Below, piece by piece: positions 36,526 to 44,612 of a stretch of DNA of 64,000 bases. The stretch is taken from NCBI GenBank assembly GCA_020636075.1, contig JACJYO010000009.1, positions 1 to 64,000 on the forward strand, read 5' to 3'. Position 1 is the first letter of the stretch; every line of letters starts with the position of its first letter. This stretch comes from Lewinellaceae bacterium. Its GTDB lineage: Bacteria; Bacteroidota; Bacteroidia; Chitinophagales; Saprospiraceae. Both the position numbers and the translations under genes were made by a program. The notes under the pieces are model-generated. The model searched no databases. It was not told where the DNA came from and worked only from the letters and a program-made list of their open reading frames with translations.

Positions 36526-38304
36526 ATGAAACATAATCAGAGTATTGAAAACAAGCGGAGCTTTGGCGTTTCGTATTGGAATGTACTGCTGTTCCTGGTT
36601 ATGCTGGCAGCCAGCTTTCAGGCTGCCGCACAACAAACTATTTATATCGCTCATCCCAATAACGCCTTCAAGGTGTTGCAATTGGCAAATAACAGCCTCA
36701 GCATAGGCACCCCGATTGTATTGGGAGACCGTATGGATTTGGGGACGTCCTATAAAGTCCAACAGGAATGGTATTACGACAATGCTACCAATACTATTCG
36801 TCTGAAAGCCAGTCCGGGCAAATGTATTGCGCGAAGAGACCAACAGTCTATGAATAATGATCCCATTATACTGGTCGATTACATCCCGAACAACGATGCG
36901 CAGCGCTGGGTATTGGAGGGCAATAAAATCAAATTACTGGCCAACAAGAATCTGTGCATCGGTCTTTCCAATACCAATTATATCGTAGGCAATCCGACGG
37001 TACTGCAAGACGCAAACAGCAACAGCGTCTACCAAACTTGGTATTTCAGAGAAAAGCCGACTCAAATATTAACTGCCGACGGGAACCTTCACCGCGTAAA
37101 TTCACCGGGCGATACCTATTGTGAGTTTGTGGTTCCCAACCCCTGCTCTTATTCCTTTCTCAATATCACGGCCCGTGGGGGCGACGGCGGCTATCGGAGC
37201 GTGCATAATATCATCACCGGCAAGGAAGATGTCAAAGCCAGAGGTGGTGAAGGGGCTACTACCCAGGGCTATTTCAAAATCGGAACAGGCGCAGGTGAAA
37301 TAAAACCGGGAACTGTCATTCGATTTGTAATCGGCCGGGCTGGCGACAGCCATAAAAATGACGGCGGATCTAAAGGCTGCGGCGGCGGCGGCGGCACTGG
37401 AGTTATCTACGAGGCGCCCGGAGAAAGGAACGGATTTTACTATCCCTGGGAAATGTTGTTGGTCGCTGGCGGTGGCGGCGGCGCCTATGCCGATGCCCTT
37501 ATAGCCCATTCCGACGGCGGTCCCGGCGCTGAAATTGCCGATAGTGGAAATGGACTTGTTAACGGTTACATGCAATATGATGTAGGCGGTGGATTCCGGG
37601 CAGATACCGATCCGGTAGCTAAAAGTCTGACTCAAAATTCAAGCGATGTTTTTATAAATGAGAAAAGAGCAGGATTTAAAATAACCAACGGAGCCATTAA
37701 TCCAACGGGCGCGAAAATTACCGAAGTGACTATACAGTATAATACGCATGGCGGATTCGGATTTGGCACAGGAGGAATGGCAATGGAGGACGGCGGCACC
37801 GGCGGCGGCTATACCGGCGGCATTGCCAAAAGGAACTTGCGCGGCGGCGGCGGCGGTACCAGCTATTTGAATTTCGGGTGGGCCAAAACCGGCGAAAAAA
37901 TCAAAAACGGTCTTACTGCCAATCCGGCCGACGGCTACGTGGAATACCAGTTCACCAACGATGGCCCGGTCACCCGCGATCTCTACTACCAGGCCGACAT
38001 AGGCACGGAAGTAGATGTTCTGAAAACCAACGGCTGGACCCTGAAGTGGCAATACGACGGCAACCTGGTGCTCTACCAGAATGGCGTTGCCAAATGGGCT
38101 TCCAACACGCAAAACAAAGGCACCGCCCTGCGATTTCAGGGCGACGGCAACCTGGTCATCTACAATAACGGCGTAGCAGTTTGGAACTCCGACACCCCGA
38201 ATAACCACCACAACGGTAAAGGCGGCCGCAAACTGGTGTTGACACCGGAAGGTAGCCTGACTATCGTGGATCAGGATGGTAAGGTGATCTGGCAGGGGCA
38301 TTGA
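36526..38304 (+). CDS. Secreted dual-lectin protein: ricin-like domain, glycine-rich domain, bulb-type lectin
   Basis: Start 36526 (MKHNQSIENKRSF) sits 35 bp after the -7 TTTG; longer in-frame starts run through the promoter. 592 residues. A signal peptide runs to about residue 36 (FQAAAQ). Residues about 38-180 resemble a ricin B-type beta-trefoil, with QEWYYDN, AQRWVLEGNKIKL and YQTWYF as QxW-like repeats and KCIARRD / NLCIGL cysteines. The glycine-rich domain (about 185-475) has LNITARGGDGGYR, FKIGTGAGEIKPG, IRFVIGRAGDS, CGGGGGTGVIY, LLVAGGGGGA, GGFGFGTGG and GGGGGTSYL. It is shorter in polyglycine than its paralogues and has GGYTGG instead of GGYSGG. The B-type lectin (about 480-592) has QYDGNLVLY and QGDGNLVIY. 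It would place two carbohydrate-binding folds at opposite ends of a rigid glycine-rich spacer; that arrangement is inference. Confidence 0.87.
   Translation: MKHNQSIENKRSFGVSYWNVLLFLVMLAASFQAAAQQTIYIAHPNNAFKVLQLANNSLSIGTPIVLGDRMDLGTSYKVQQEWYYDNATNTIRLKASPGKCIARRDQQSMNNDPIILVDYIPNNDAQRWVLEGNKIKLLANKNLCIGLSNTNYIVGNPTVLQDANSNSVYQTWYFREKPTQILTADGNLHRVNSPGDTYCEFVVPNPCSYSFLNITARGGDGGYRSVHNIITGKEDVKARGGEGATTQGYFKIGTGAGEIKPGTVIRFVIGRAGDSHKNDGGSKGCGGGGGTGVIYEAPGERNGFYYPWEMLLVAGGGGGAYADALIAHSDGGPGAEIADSGNGLVNGYMQYDVGGGFRADTDPVAKSLTQNSSDVFINEKRAGFKITNGAINPTGAKITEVTIQYNTHGGFGFGTGGMAMEDGGTGGGYTGGIAKRNLRGGGGGTSYLNFGWAKTGEKIKNGLTANPADGYVEYQFTNDGPVTRDLYYQADIGTEVDVLKTNGWTLKWQYDGNLVLYQNGVAKWASNTQNKGTALRFQGDGNLVIYNNGVAVWNSDTPNNHHNGKGGRKLVLTPEGSLTIVDQDGKVIWQGH
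37954..38239 (+). repeat. About 285-bp direct repeat, first copy (matches 40109-40394)
   Basis: The DNA encoding the junction and B-type lectin of gene 36526 is identical, as far as I can read, to that of gene 38618. The offset is 2155 bp, whereas the upstream identical block has an offset of 2092 bp. The glycine-rich DNA between the two blocks is diverged. Confidence 0.88.
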
Positions 38305-38327
38305 GTCTTTCACTCCCTCCTGGGACC

Positions 38328-38428
38328 CTTTTCCAATTTTTCTTTTCCAATTTCAAATTTCAAATCAAACACATGTTCACAAGTCGGTTTATTTGAAATT
38401 GGAAAAGAAAAATTTCCAATTGGAAAAG
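38328..38428. repeat. Intergenic inverted repeat, family 3, copy 3
   Basis: Identical to 36236-36336 within the duplicated block. Confidence 0.8.
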
Positions 38429-38436
38429 TTTACGCG

Positions 38437-38476
38437 AACGGGCCCTTTCTCGGCGGAAGGAGCCCGTTGTTTTTTT
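38437..38476 (+). terminator. Hairpin terminator after gene 36526
   Basis: Identical copy of the 36345-36384 hairpin with its T-run. Confidence 0.75.
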
Positions 38477-38521
38477 AAGCCGGCAGTGCCCGAAAAATAC
38501 AGGTACATCACCAATGCGCCT

Positions 38522-38586
38522 GAAACAATACTCCACTTTTTTGAAACAATAGCCGACTTTCTCCCCGGTCATGTCCTGCACTTTTG
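38522..38586 (+). promoter_or_regulatory. Class A direct-repeat operator and -7 element, copy 12
   Basis: GAAACAATAC (38522-38531) and GAAACAATAG (38543-38552) are 21 bp apart. TTTG is at 38583-38586, 40 bp from the second half-site start. It is part of the duplicated block. Confidence 0.8.
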
Positions 38587-38617
38587 TGCTACCATTTATT
38601 CACAAAATTACACCGTC

Positions 38618-40459
38618 ATGAAACATAATCAGAGTATTGAAAACAAGCGGAGCTTTGGCGTTTCGTATTGGAATGTACTGCTGTTCCTGGTTGTGCTGAC
38701 AGTCAGCTTTCAAGCCGCTGCACAACAAACCATTTACATTGCCCATCCCAACAACACCTACAAGGTGCTACAATTGAAAAATAACAGCCTCAGCATCGGT
38801 ACCCCGGTTGTATTGAGCGACCGTATGGATTGGGAGACTCCCTATAAAACCCAGCAGGAATGGTACTACGACAACGCGACCTATACCATTCGCCTGAAAG
38901 CCAACCCGAACAAATGTCTTGCGCGAAGAGACCAACAGTCCATGAATAATGATCCTATTATTCTGGTCGATTACATCCCGAACAACGATGCACAGCGCTG
39001 GGTATTGGAGGACAATAAAATCAAATTATTAGCCAACAAGAATCTGTGCATAGGTCTTACCAACTTAAATTATAACGCAGACAATCCCGCAATGCTGCAG
39101 GAAATTATAAGCAGCGACAACTACCAAAAATGGTATTTCAGGGAAAAACCGGCGCAAACATTAACCGCCGACGGGCAACTGCACCGCGTGAATTCACCGG
39201 GCGAAACCTATACCGAGTTTGCTATTCCGAACCCCTGCCCCTATCAATATATAAACATCCGGGCTCGCGGCGGCGATGGCGGTATACGCAGTGTGCATAA
39301 CATTATCACCAATAAGGAAGTCCTCAAAGCAAAAGGCGGTGAAGGCGCGCTTATGGCCGGCACCTTCAAAATAGGGACCGGGGCCGGGGAATTAAAACCG
39401 GGTACCACGCTCCGTTTTGTTATCGGCCGCGGGGGTGAAAGCCTGCATAACAACGGAAACTCAATCGGCGGCGGCGGCGGCGGTGGTACGGGTGTAATTT
39501 ACGAAGCGGCGGGGACACGTACTTCATCCGGTTTTTCCTATTACCCTTGGGAGATGCTTATAGTGGCCGGCGGTGGTGGTGGTGGTTTTTCTGATTGCTG
39601 TGCCATTCATCATGATGGTATTCCAGCCAATAACGACACACCTGTATCCCACTACAAAATAGACGGTAGTTCGACAAGCTACGACGAATACAATGGTTGG
39701 TGCGGGAACAATGACCTTGTTCCCGATGGTAAGCATGATTATTTTTTCGCCAGCGGATTCCGGGAAGACTCCGATCCTACCAAGCCGAATCATAATTTAA
39801 ACGACGCGGGTTCCGGTTTTAAATATACCGGTGGGGGCATGATCTTTCCGGTTGGAGGAAAAAATGTACATAATGATCGCTTTGGCGGGTATGGTTTTGG
39901 TGGTGGCGGTACAGGTGGGCTGTCTATCGCTTATTATTATGCCGGCGGTGGCGGCGGATACAGTGGGGGAAGTCCGTATGAAAATGCAGGCCCGGGCGGC
40001 GGCGGCGGCAGTTATATCAACGCCGAATGGGTAGTGCCCTACACCAAATCGGGTATAAAAAACGGCACTACGGCCACTACTGCAGATGGTTATGTGGAAT
40101 ACCAGTTTACCAACGATGGCCCGGTCACCCGCGATCTCTACTACCAGGCCGACATAGGCACGGAAGTAGATGTTCTGAAAACCAACGGCTGGACCCTGAA
40201 GTGGCAATACGACGGCAACCTGGTGCTCTACCAGAATGGCGTTGCCAAATGGGCTTCCAACACGCAAAACAAAGGCACCGCCCTGCGATTTCAGGGCGAC
40301 GGCAACCTGGTCATCTACAATAACGGCGTAGCAGTTTGGAACTCCGACACCCCGAATAACCACCACAACGGTAAAGGCGGCCGCAAACTGGTGCTGACGC
40401 CGGCGGGTAGTTTGTTTATCACTGATCAGGATGGGAATGTGATTTGGCAGGGGCATTGA
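38618..40459 (+). CDS. Secreted dual-lectin protein: ricin-like domain, glycine-rich domain, bulb-type lectin
   Basis: 613 residues from 38618. The signal peptide is identical to that of gene 36526 for the first 25 residues. The ricin-like domain (about 38-180) has QEWYYDN, AQRWVLEDNKIKL and YQKWYF. The glycine-rich domain (about 185-497) has INIRARGGDGGIR, FKIGTGAGELKPG, LRFVIGRGGES, GGGGGGGTGVIY, LIVAGGGGGGF, DCCAIHHDG (two adjacent cysteines, also in the frameshifted gene as DCCLYHSDG), FGGYGFGGGGTG, AGGGGGYSGG and GGGGGSYI. The B-type lectin (about 500-613) has both QxDxNxVxY motifs and ends VIWQGH. The glycine-rich part is closer to the frameshifted gene 32637 than to gene 36526, while both flanks match 36526, so the gene is a mosaic. 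Last member of the class A lectin series. Confidence 0.87.
   Translation: MKHNQSIENKRSFGVSYWNVLLFLVVLTVSFQAAAQQTIYIAHPNNTYKVLQLKNNSLSIGTPVVLSDRMDWETPYKTQQEWYYDNATYTIRLKANPNKCLARRDQQSMNNDPIILVDYIPNNDAQRWVLEDNKIKLLANKNLCIGLTNLNYNADNPAMLQEIISSDNYQKWYFREKPAQTLTADGQLHRVNSPGETYTEFAIPNPCPYQYINIRARGGDGGIRSVHNIITNKEVLKAKGGEGALMAGTFKIGTGAGELKPGTTLRFVIGRGGESLHNNGNSIGGGGGGGTGVIYEAAGTRTSSGFSYYPWEMLIVAGGGGGGFSDCCAIHHDGIPANNDTPVSHYKIDGSSTSYDEYNGWCGNNDLVPDGKHDYFFASGFREDSDPTKPNHNLNDAGSGFKYTGGGMIFPVGGKNVHNDRFGGYGFGGGGTGGLSIAYYYAGGGGGYSGGSPYENAGPGGGGGSYINAEWVVPYTKSGIKNGTTATTADGYVEYQFTNDGPVTRDLYYQADIGTEVDVLKTNGWTLKWQYDGNLVLYQNGVAKWASNTQNKGTALRFQGDGNLVIYNNGVAVWNSDTPNNHHNGKGGRKLVLTPAGSLFITDQDGNVIWQGH
40109..40394 (+). 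repeat. About 285-bp direct repeat, second copy
   Basis: Second copy of 37954-38239, encoding the start of the B-type lectin. Identity ends inside the codons after GGRKLVLTP. Confidence 0.88.
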
Positions 40460-40553
40460 GGGGACTCTGTAAGTGATTAGCCGAAATAAAATACCTGAAT
40501 CGGCTGCATCATAAATGGTTCCAGGAATACAGCCGCAGTAGATTATTTTACTT

Positions 40554-40613
40554 ACCACGAAGGCACAGAGGACGTGTAATATTAGACTCCGTGTTCTCTG
40601 TGCCTCCGTGGTG
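40554..40613. repeat. Intergenic inverted repeat / hairpin
   Basis: ACCACGAAGGCACAGAG pairs with CTCTGTGCCTCCGTGGT (one mismatch) around about 25 bp, then GTGAAAATCTCCGTGGTGAAA, a short direct duplication. It is similar in sequence to the hairpin at 63221-63279. Confidence 0.7.
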
Positions 40614-40697
40614 AAAATCTCCGTGGTGAAAATCTGAAATCAATCCTGCACCATTGAACCAGTTTCAAACTATTCAATAATTCAAATTTCGATCGAT

Positions 40698-41306
40698 ATG
40701 AAAAACGCATGGAGTGTTCTGTTTCTTTGCTGTATATCATTAGCGCAAGCGCAAACAACCTTGATCCCGGATAACAATTTTGAACGTATCCTGATCAATG
40801 AAGGTATCGATAGCGACGGCCAGATCAACGGCCAGGTATTGACTTCCGATATTAACACCATTCAAATCCTGAATTTGAACGGTTCATCCACCCCGTATAA
40901 CCAAAAAATTACCAACCTGAAGGGTATCGAGGGATTTACTGCTTTGCGGTCGCTGGACTGTAGTAACCACCTGATAGGCACTTTGGACCTGAACTCCAAC
41001 ACCCAACTTGTCTCCATTCATTGCGAGTATAATATGCTGGCCAGTATTCAGGTGAATATGCTTACAGGGTTGACGACACTCAGCTGCCACGACAACTTTG
41101 CGGCCTCAAGTAATCCGGCGGGTCCGGATATAGTTGTGAGTCTGGTTGTGGATCAATGTCTTTCATTAACCAATTTTGACGCCTCGAATTACCCTAACCT
41201 GGTTTGTATACAGGTGAACAATGCTGCCAGTGCCAACGCCGGAATGGGTATTTATGCAAGCTGGAAAAAGGACCCAACTGCGTTTTATTCCGAGCACTGT
41301 AATTAA
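40698..41306 (+). CDS. Small secreted leucine-rich-repeat protein
   Basis: 202 residues. A signal peptide runs to about residue 19 (SLAQAQ). The rest resembles the N-terminal and LRR part of Bacteroidota internalin-like surface proteins: IPDNNFERILINEGIDSDG, then NLKGIEGFTALRSLDCSNH, LDLNSNTQLVSIHCEYNML and LTTLSCHDN, and a closing CIQVNNAASANAG ... YSEHCN cap. In most relatives this is followed by a type IX sorting domain; here the protein stops at the cap. No class A or B operator is found upstream. It may be a reduced paralogue or a naturally short form. Confidence 0.75.
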   Translation: MKNAWSVLFLCCISLAQAQTTLIPDNNFERILINEGIDSDGQINGQVLTSDINTIQILNLNGSSTPYNQKITNLKGIEGFTALRSLDCSNHLIGTLDLNSNTQLVSIHCEYNMLASIQVNMLTGLTTLSCHDNFAASSNPAGPDIVVSLVVDQCLSLTNFDASNYPNLVCIQVNNAASANAGMGIYASWKKDPTAFYSEHCN

Positions 41307-41788
41307 TCTACGTTGTCACTTTTATGTTGCCCAACTCGAAAAAACAGGAAATGTCGATTATCAATTAGTGAATCTATAGGTAATTTGATCTGTAGCAGGG
41401 AACGCCTTCCGTAGCGTATTTCACGCAGAGTTACTCAGAGTTTTCACACAGAGTTACCCTGAGTTTTCCTTCATCGGAATGGGAACTCTGTGTTCTCTGT
41501 GAATTTACTCGGCGCAACTCCGCGTGAAATACGCTACGGATCTACTTTTTAAATTTTCTTAATGACCAAACACTGTTCACGATTTGCCACCTAATACCTG
41601 CAGGGTTTAAAGTGACAAGTTAGTGTTAGCCTCCAATTTTTCGAAACCCACTTGCTTTCGGGTATAGCTCAAACAGTTCCTGTGTACGCTGCCAGCACAT
41701 GGCTTAACACAAGCGATCTCCCCAAAACCCCCTAATTCCTCCTACCTTCGCCTGCGAATTACCCTGTTCACCATACTTCGATCAATCG
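41307..41788. repeat. 482-bp gene-free region with long inverted repeat (arms 41408-41426 / 41522-41540)
   Basis: The arms TCCGTAGCGTATTTCACGC and GCGTGAAATACGCTACGGA are perfect 19-bp inverted complements. Between them are internal repeats of CAGAGTT and ACTCTGTG. The rest of the region holds no supported gene. TACCTTCG at about 41740 could be a -7 element for gene 41789. Confidence 0.7.
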
Positions 41789-44593
41789 ATGCGCTTGCCC
41801 CTGATCCTTTGTTTGGTTCTAGGCGCCTGTCGGGCATTGTCGGCCCAGTCGGGTTTACCGGCATTAGAAGCAGCGCAGATCGATACTTTGGGCGCTGAAA
41901 GTGATTTTCCCAGTAAATGCTTCGATGCGGCCTTTGCCGGCCCACGCGGACGGTTTTTTTTGCGCAGCTGCGCCGTGGGCTACCAACGTCAGGAAATTTA
42001 TCTGGTGCAGTTCGACGGATACGGATTCCGTCCGGTGGAAATACAGGTGCCTGAAAGCGTCAACTGGCCGCAGCAACGCCCCAGGCTCACACACCAGCAT
42101 TCGGATAGCCTGCTGATCGGCCACTACGCCAACGCACTCCTGCGGTTCAACCTCAACAACCAACAAAGCACCCTCCTGCCCATCGACTCGACAGGCCGGA
42201 AAGTTATCCTCCAAACCGCTCCGGGCATTCCCGGTGAGACCTGGGTGCTAGCCAAAGACAGCGCTCAGGTGTACGTATTTCGATATGCTGATGGTCGTTT
42301 TCGCCAGATGGCTGCATTGTCCCTGGAGGGGACTGCTTTTTCGGAAGGCACGCTTTACAGCGCTTCCCTGCTTTGTTACCATAACCAAACCCTCTGGTTT
42401 ACCGATGCCTCCGGCCTGATCGTTCGGATGGATGCAGCAACCGGGATATTCACCCGCTTTGTGCTGCGTTCGCCCGGCGAAACCGAGGATGGGCTCATCC
42501 GGAATTTGACAGTGCACTGCAATACCGTGTATTGTACGCGCACGTATTTGAATAAAACCACGCTGCTGCAATTGCGCACCGGCGAAAAGCAATTCCTTCC
42601 GGCTCCTTTTGGCCCCAGCACTATTGGCGAGATTTTCAAGCTGTTTACCGACCGGAGTGGGAACATGGTCATTGTCTGTGAAAAAACTTCCAAAATTACC
42701 GGTGCCCTGTTGATCGATGCCGGGGGTAAAATGTTCAACTACGCCCCAGTACTGACCAATGTCGCGTCGAGCTCAATTATGCAGCTGGATGGGCAGGATT
42801 TCAAAAAGCAGATGAAAGTGCTTACCCGCGAGGGCTTGTTCCTGCTTTCCCTGCGCCAGCCCGGCGGTATCCAAATTTATTTTCCCGACAAGTCGATGCG
42901 GGGCATGATCGAGCTGCCTTCCGGCGACCTGTTGGCCGCAATAGATAAAAATACGGCGTTTTACCCGCTATCCGACCCGGATGTGGCTGTTCTGGAGCCC
43001 TATCACAACAAATGGCCGGTGTGGAAAGGCCAGCGCTTTTTGGCGGATGGGCAATATGTTTGGTATCTCTCCGGCAGGAAGTTCAACACGGTGTACCGGT
43101 TTGACCAACAAAGCCAGCACCTCGATTCCTTCCTTTTTGATCTGAAAATAAATCGCATCGCCGTATTGCCCAACCAAAAACTGGTGCTTGCCTCCATCCC
43201 GCACCTGTATGTTTTTGATGTGCAATCCCGCGCGCTGAACCTGTATTTGGAAAATGGCCACCCAAAGGTGTTTGACTTTGGGAAACAGGTGCACGACATG
43301 GTGCTCGGTCGAAACAATACCCTCTGGCTCGGCAGCAACGGCGGCCTTTGGCAAGTCGATTTGCAAGGCCGGAAAAGCAAACAACTTGCACGCGAAGCAG
43401 GGTTGCAAGACTACCGGGTGCAGGTCGTTTGCGAAAGCCGGACCGGATTGGTCTGGTTTGGCACCATCCTGGGCGGCTTGCATTGCTACAATCCGAAAAC
43501 CGGCCGGGTTCGCGTGATCGATCGCGCAAGCGGGCTGGCCAGCAATACGGTGGTCAGCCTGCTCGAAGATGATGAAGGCTACCTGTGGGCGGGCACCTAC
43601 GACGGCTTGTCCATACTCGATTCCACCGGCCGGATACTGCGCAATCTTGGGTTGTCCGACGGTTTGTCGTACACCGAATTCAACCGCTTTTCCTACCTCA
43701 AAACCCGCTCAGGTGACCTGTACTTTGGCGCTCTTCGGGGGCTAAACCGGATCGTTCCGGAAAAAATAATAAACGGTTTAAAAGGCTTGACCCCGTCGCA
43801 GGTTTACCTGACCGAAATTTCCTGGTTCGATCCCGGCAACGTGCAATTTGTGACCCGGCAAACCGGACTGGATCAACTCGGGACCATTCAATTGATTGCG
43901 GACAAACGATTTCTCAACCTGAGTTTTGCTTTGGCCGACTACAGCCAAAGCTCTGAAAATGTGTTTGCCTACAAGTTGGACCGCCCGGGCCAACAATGGG
44001 TGCACATCGGCAAGGAGCACCAACTAAACCTAACGGGCTTGCCCGCCGGTGCATATGATCTGCTGATTAAAGGCCTGTCGCACAACGGCAACTGGTCGGA
44101 ACCGCTGCGTATACCACTACAGGTGTCGGCTTTTTTTTACAACCAGCGCTGGTTTTATGTTTTGCTTTTGCTGATTGGCCCGGCGGCTATTTTTACGTGG
44201 TTTTTCCTGCGACGGCGGCGGTCCAAAGTCGTGCAAGCGGAGGCTTCCCTTGCATCCCGAATCGCCGACCCTAAACCCCTGGGGTGGCTGGAAAATTTGG
44301 AGGCAATTGCCCAAAATACCCTTTCGGGAAAAGGCGAGCTGACAGCTAAATATCTGGCCGATAAAATGGCGATCAGCGAGCGCCAGCTATTGCGCAAGCT
44401 CAAAGCGGAAACCGGCATGACGGTTAAGGATTATATCCAGGAGATCAAACTGCAAAAGGCCAGGCACTTGCTGGAATCCCGGACTTTCGACACGATTGCC
44501 GAGGTGGCCTACGCCTGCGGTTTTAACACGCCGGCTTATTTTTCAAAAGTTTATGAAAAGCGCTTTGGCAAACGGCCGGGCGAGTACAATTGA
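41789..44593 (+). CDS. Membrane one-component regulator: propeller sensor fused to AraC-type HTH, no kinase
   Basis: 934 residues. A signal sequence covers about residues 1-19 (LVLGACRALSAQ). The periplasmic propeller has blades such as LGRNNTLWLGSNGGLWQVDL and DDEGYLWAGTYDGLSILD, followed by a Y_Y_Y-like domain and a membrane segment near 788-808 (VLLLLIGPAAIFTWFFL) with RRRR on the inner side. The C-terminus (about 840-934) is an AraC-type HTH (ISERQLLRKLKAETG, VAYACGFNTPAYFSKVY). There is no HisKA, HATPase or receiver, so signalling must be direct across the membrane. The sensor resembles that of the minus-strand kinase at 19477 (NTVVGILEDADGDWW versus NTVVSLLEDDEGYLW). The gene lies directly upstream of 44713, whose promoter has a class B 21-bp repeat, so it is the best candidate to bind class B sites. 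Confidence 0.88.
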   Translation: MRLPLILCLVLGACRALSAQSGLPALEAAQIDTLGAESDFPSKCFDAAFAGPRGRFFLRSCAVGYQRQEIYLVQFDGYGFRPVEIQVPESVNWPQQRPRLTHQHSDSLLIGHYANALLRFNLNNQQSTLLPIDSTGRKVILQTAPGIPGETWVLAKDSAQVYVFRYADGRFRQMAALSLEGTAFSEGTLYSASLLCYHNQTLWFTDASGLIVRMDAATGIFTRFVLRSPGETEDGLIRNLTVHCNTVYCTRTYLNKTTLLQLRTGEKQFLPAPFGPSTIGEIFKLFTDRSGNMVIVCEKTSKITGALLIDAGGKMFNYAPVLTNVASSSIMQLDGQDFKKQMKVLTREGLFLLSLRQPGGIQIYFPDKSMRGMIELPSGDLLAAIDKNTAFYPLSDPDVAVLEPYHNKWPVWKGQRFLADGQYVWYLSGRKFNTVYRFDQQSQHLDSFLFDLKINRIAVLPNQKLVLASIPHLYVFDVQSRALNLYLENGHPKVFDFGKQVHDMVLGRNNTLWLGSNGGLWQVDLQGRKSKQLAREAGLQDYRVQVVCESRTGLVWFGTILGGLHCYNPKTGRVRVIDRASGLASNTVVSLLEDDEGYLWAGTYDGLSILDSTGRILRNLGLSDGLSYTEFNRFSYLKTRSGDLYFGALRGLNRIVPEKIINGLKGLTPSQVYLTEISWFDPGNVQFVTRQTGLDQLGTIQLIADKRFLNLSFALADYSQSSENVFAYKLDRPGQQWVHIGKEHQLNLTGLPAGAYDLLIKGLSHNGNWSEPLRIPLQVSAFFYNQRWFYVLLLLIGPAAIFTWFFLRRRRSKVVQAEASLASRIADPKPLGWLENLEAIAQNTLSGKGELTAKYLADKMAISERQLLRKLKAETGMTVKDYIQEIKLQKARHLLESRTFDTIAEVAYACGFNTPAYFSKVYEKRFGKRPGEYN

Positions 44594-44612
44594 GTACTCT
44601 CCACACTAAATT

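Larger units (their letters stand above)
36176..36600 (+). repeat. About 420-bp direct repeat, first copy (identical to 38268-38692)
   Basis: The block runs from the last codons of gene 34785 through the intergenic hairpins and class A promoter into the first 25 codons of gene 36526. It reappears base for base, as far as I can read, 2092 bp downstream. It marks a recent tandem duplication or conversion. Confidence 0.9.
38268..38692 (+). repeat. About 420-bp direct repeat, second copy
   Basis: Second copy of 36176-36600, carrying family 3 inverted repeat, terminator, class A operator, start codon and signal-peptide codons. Divergence begins abruptly after CTGTTCCTGGTT (ATGCTGGCAG versus GTGCTGACAG). 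Confidence 0.9.
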
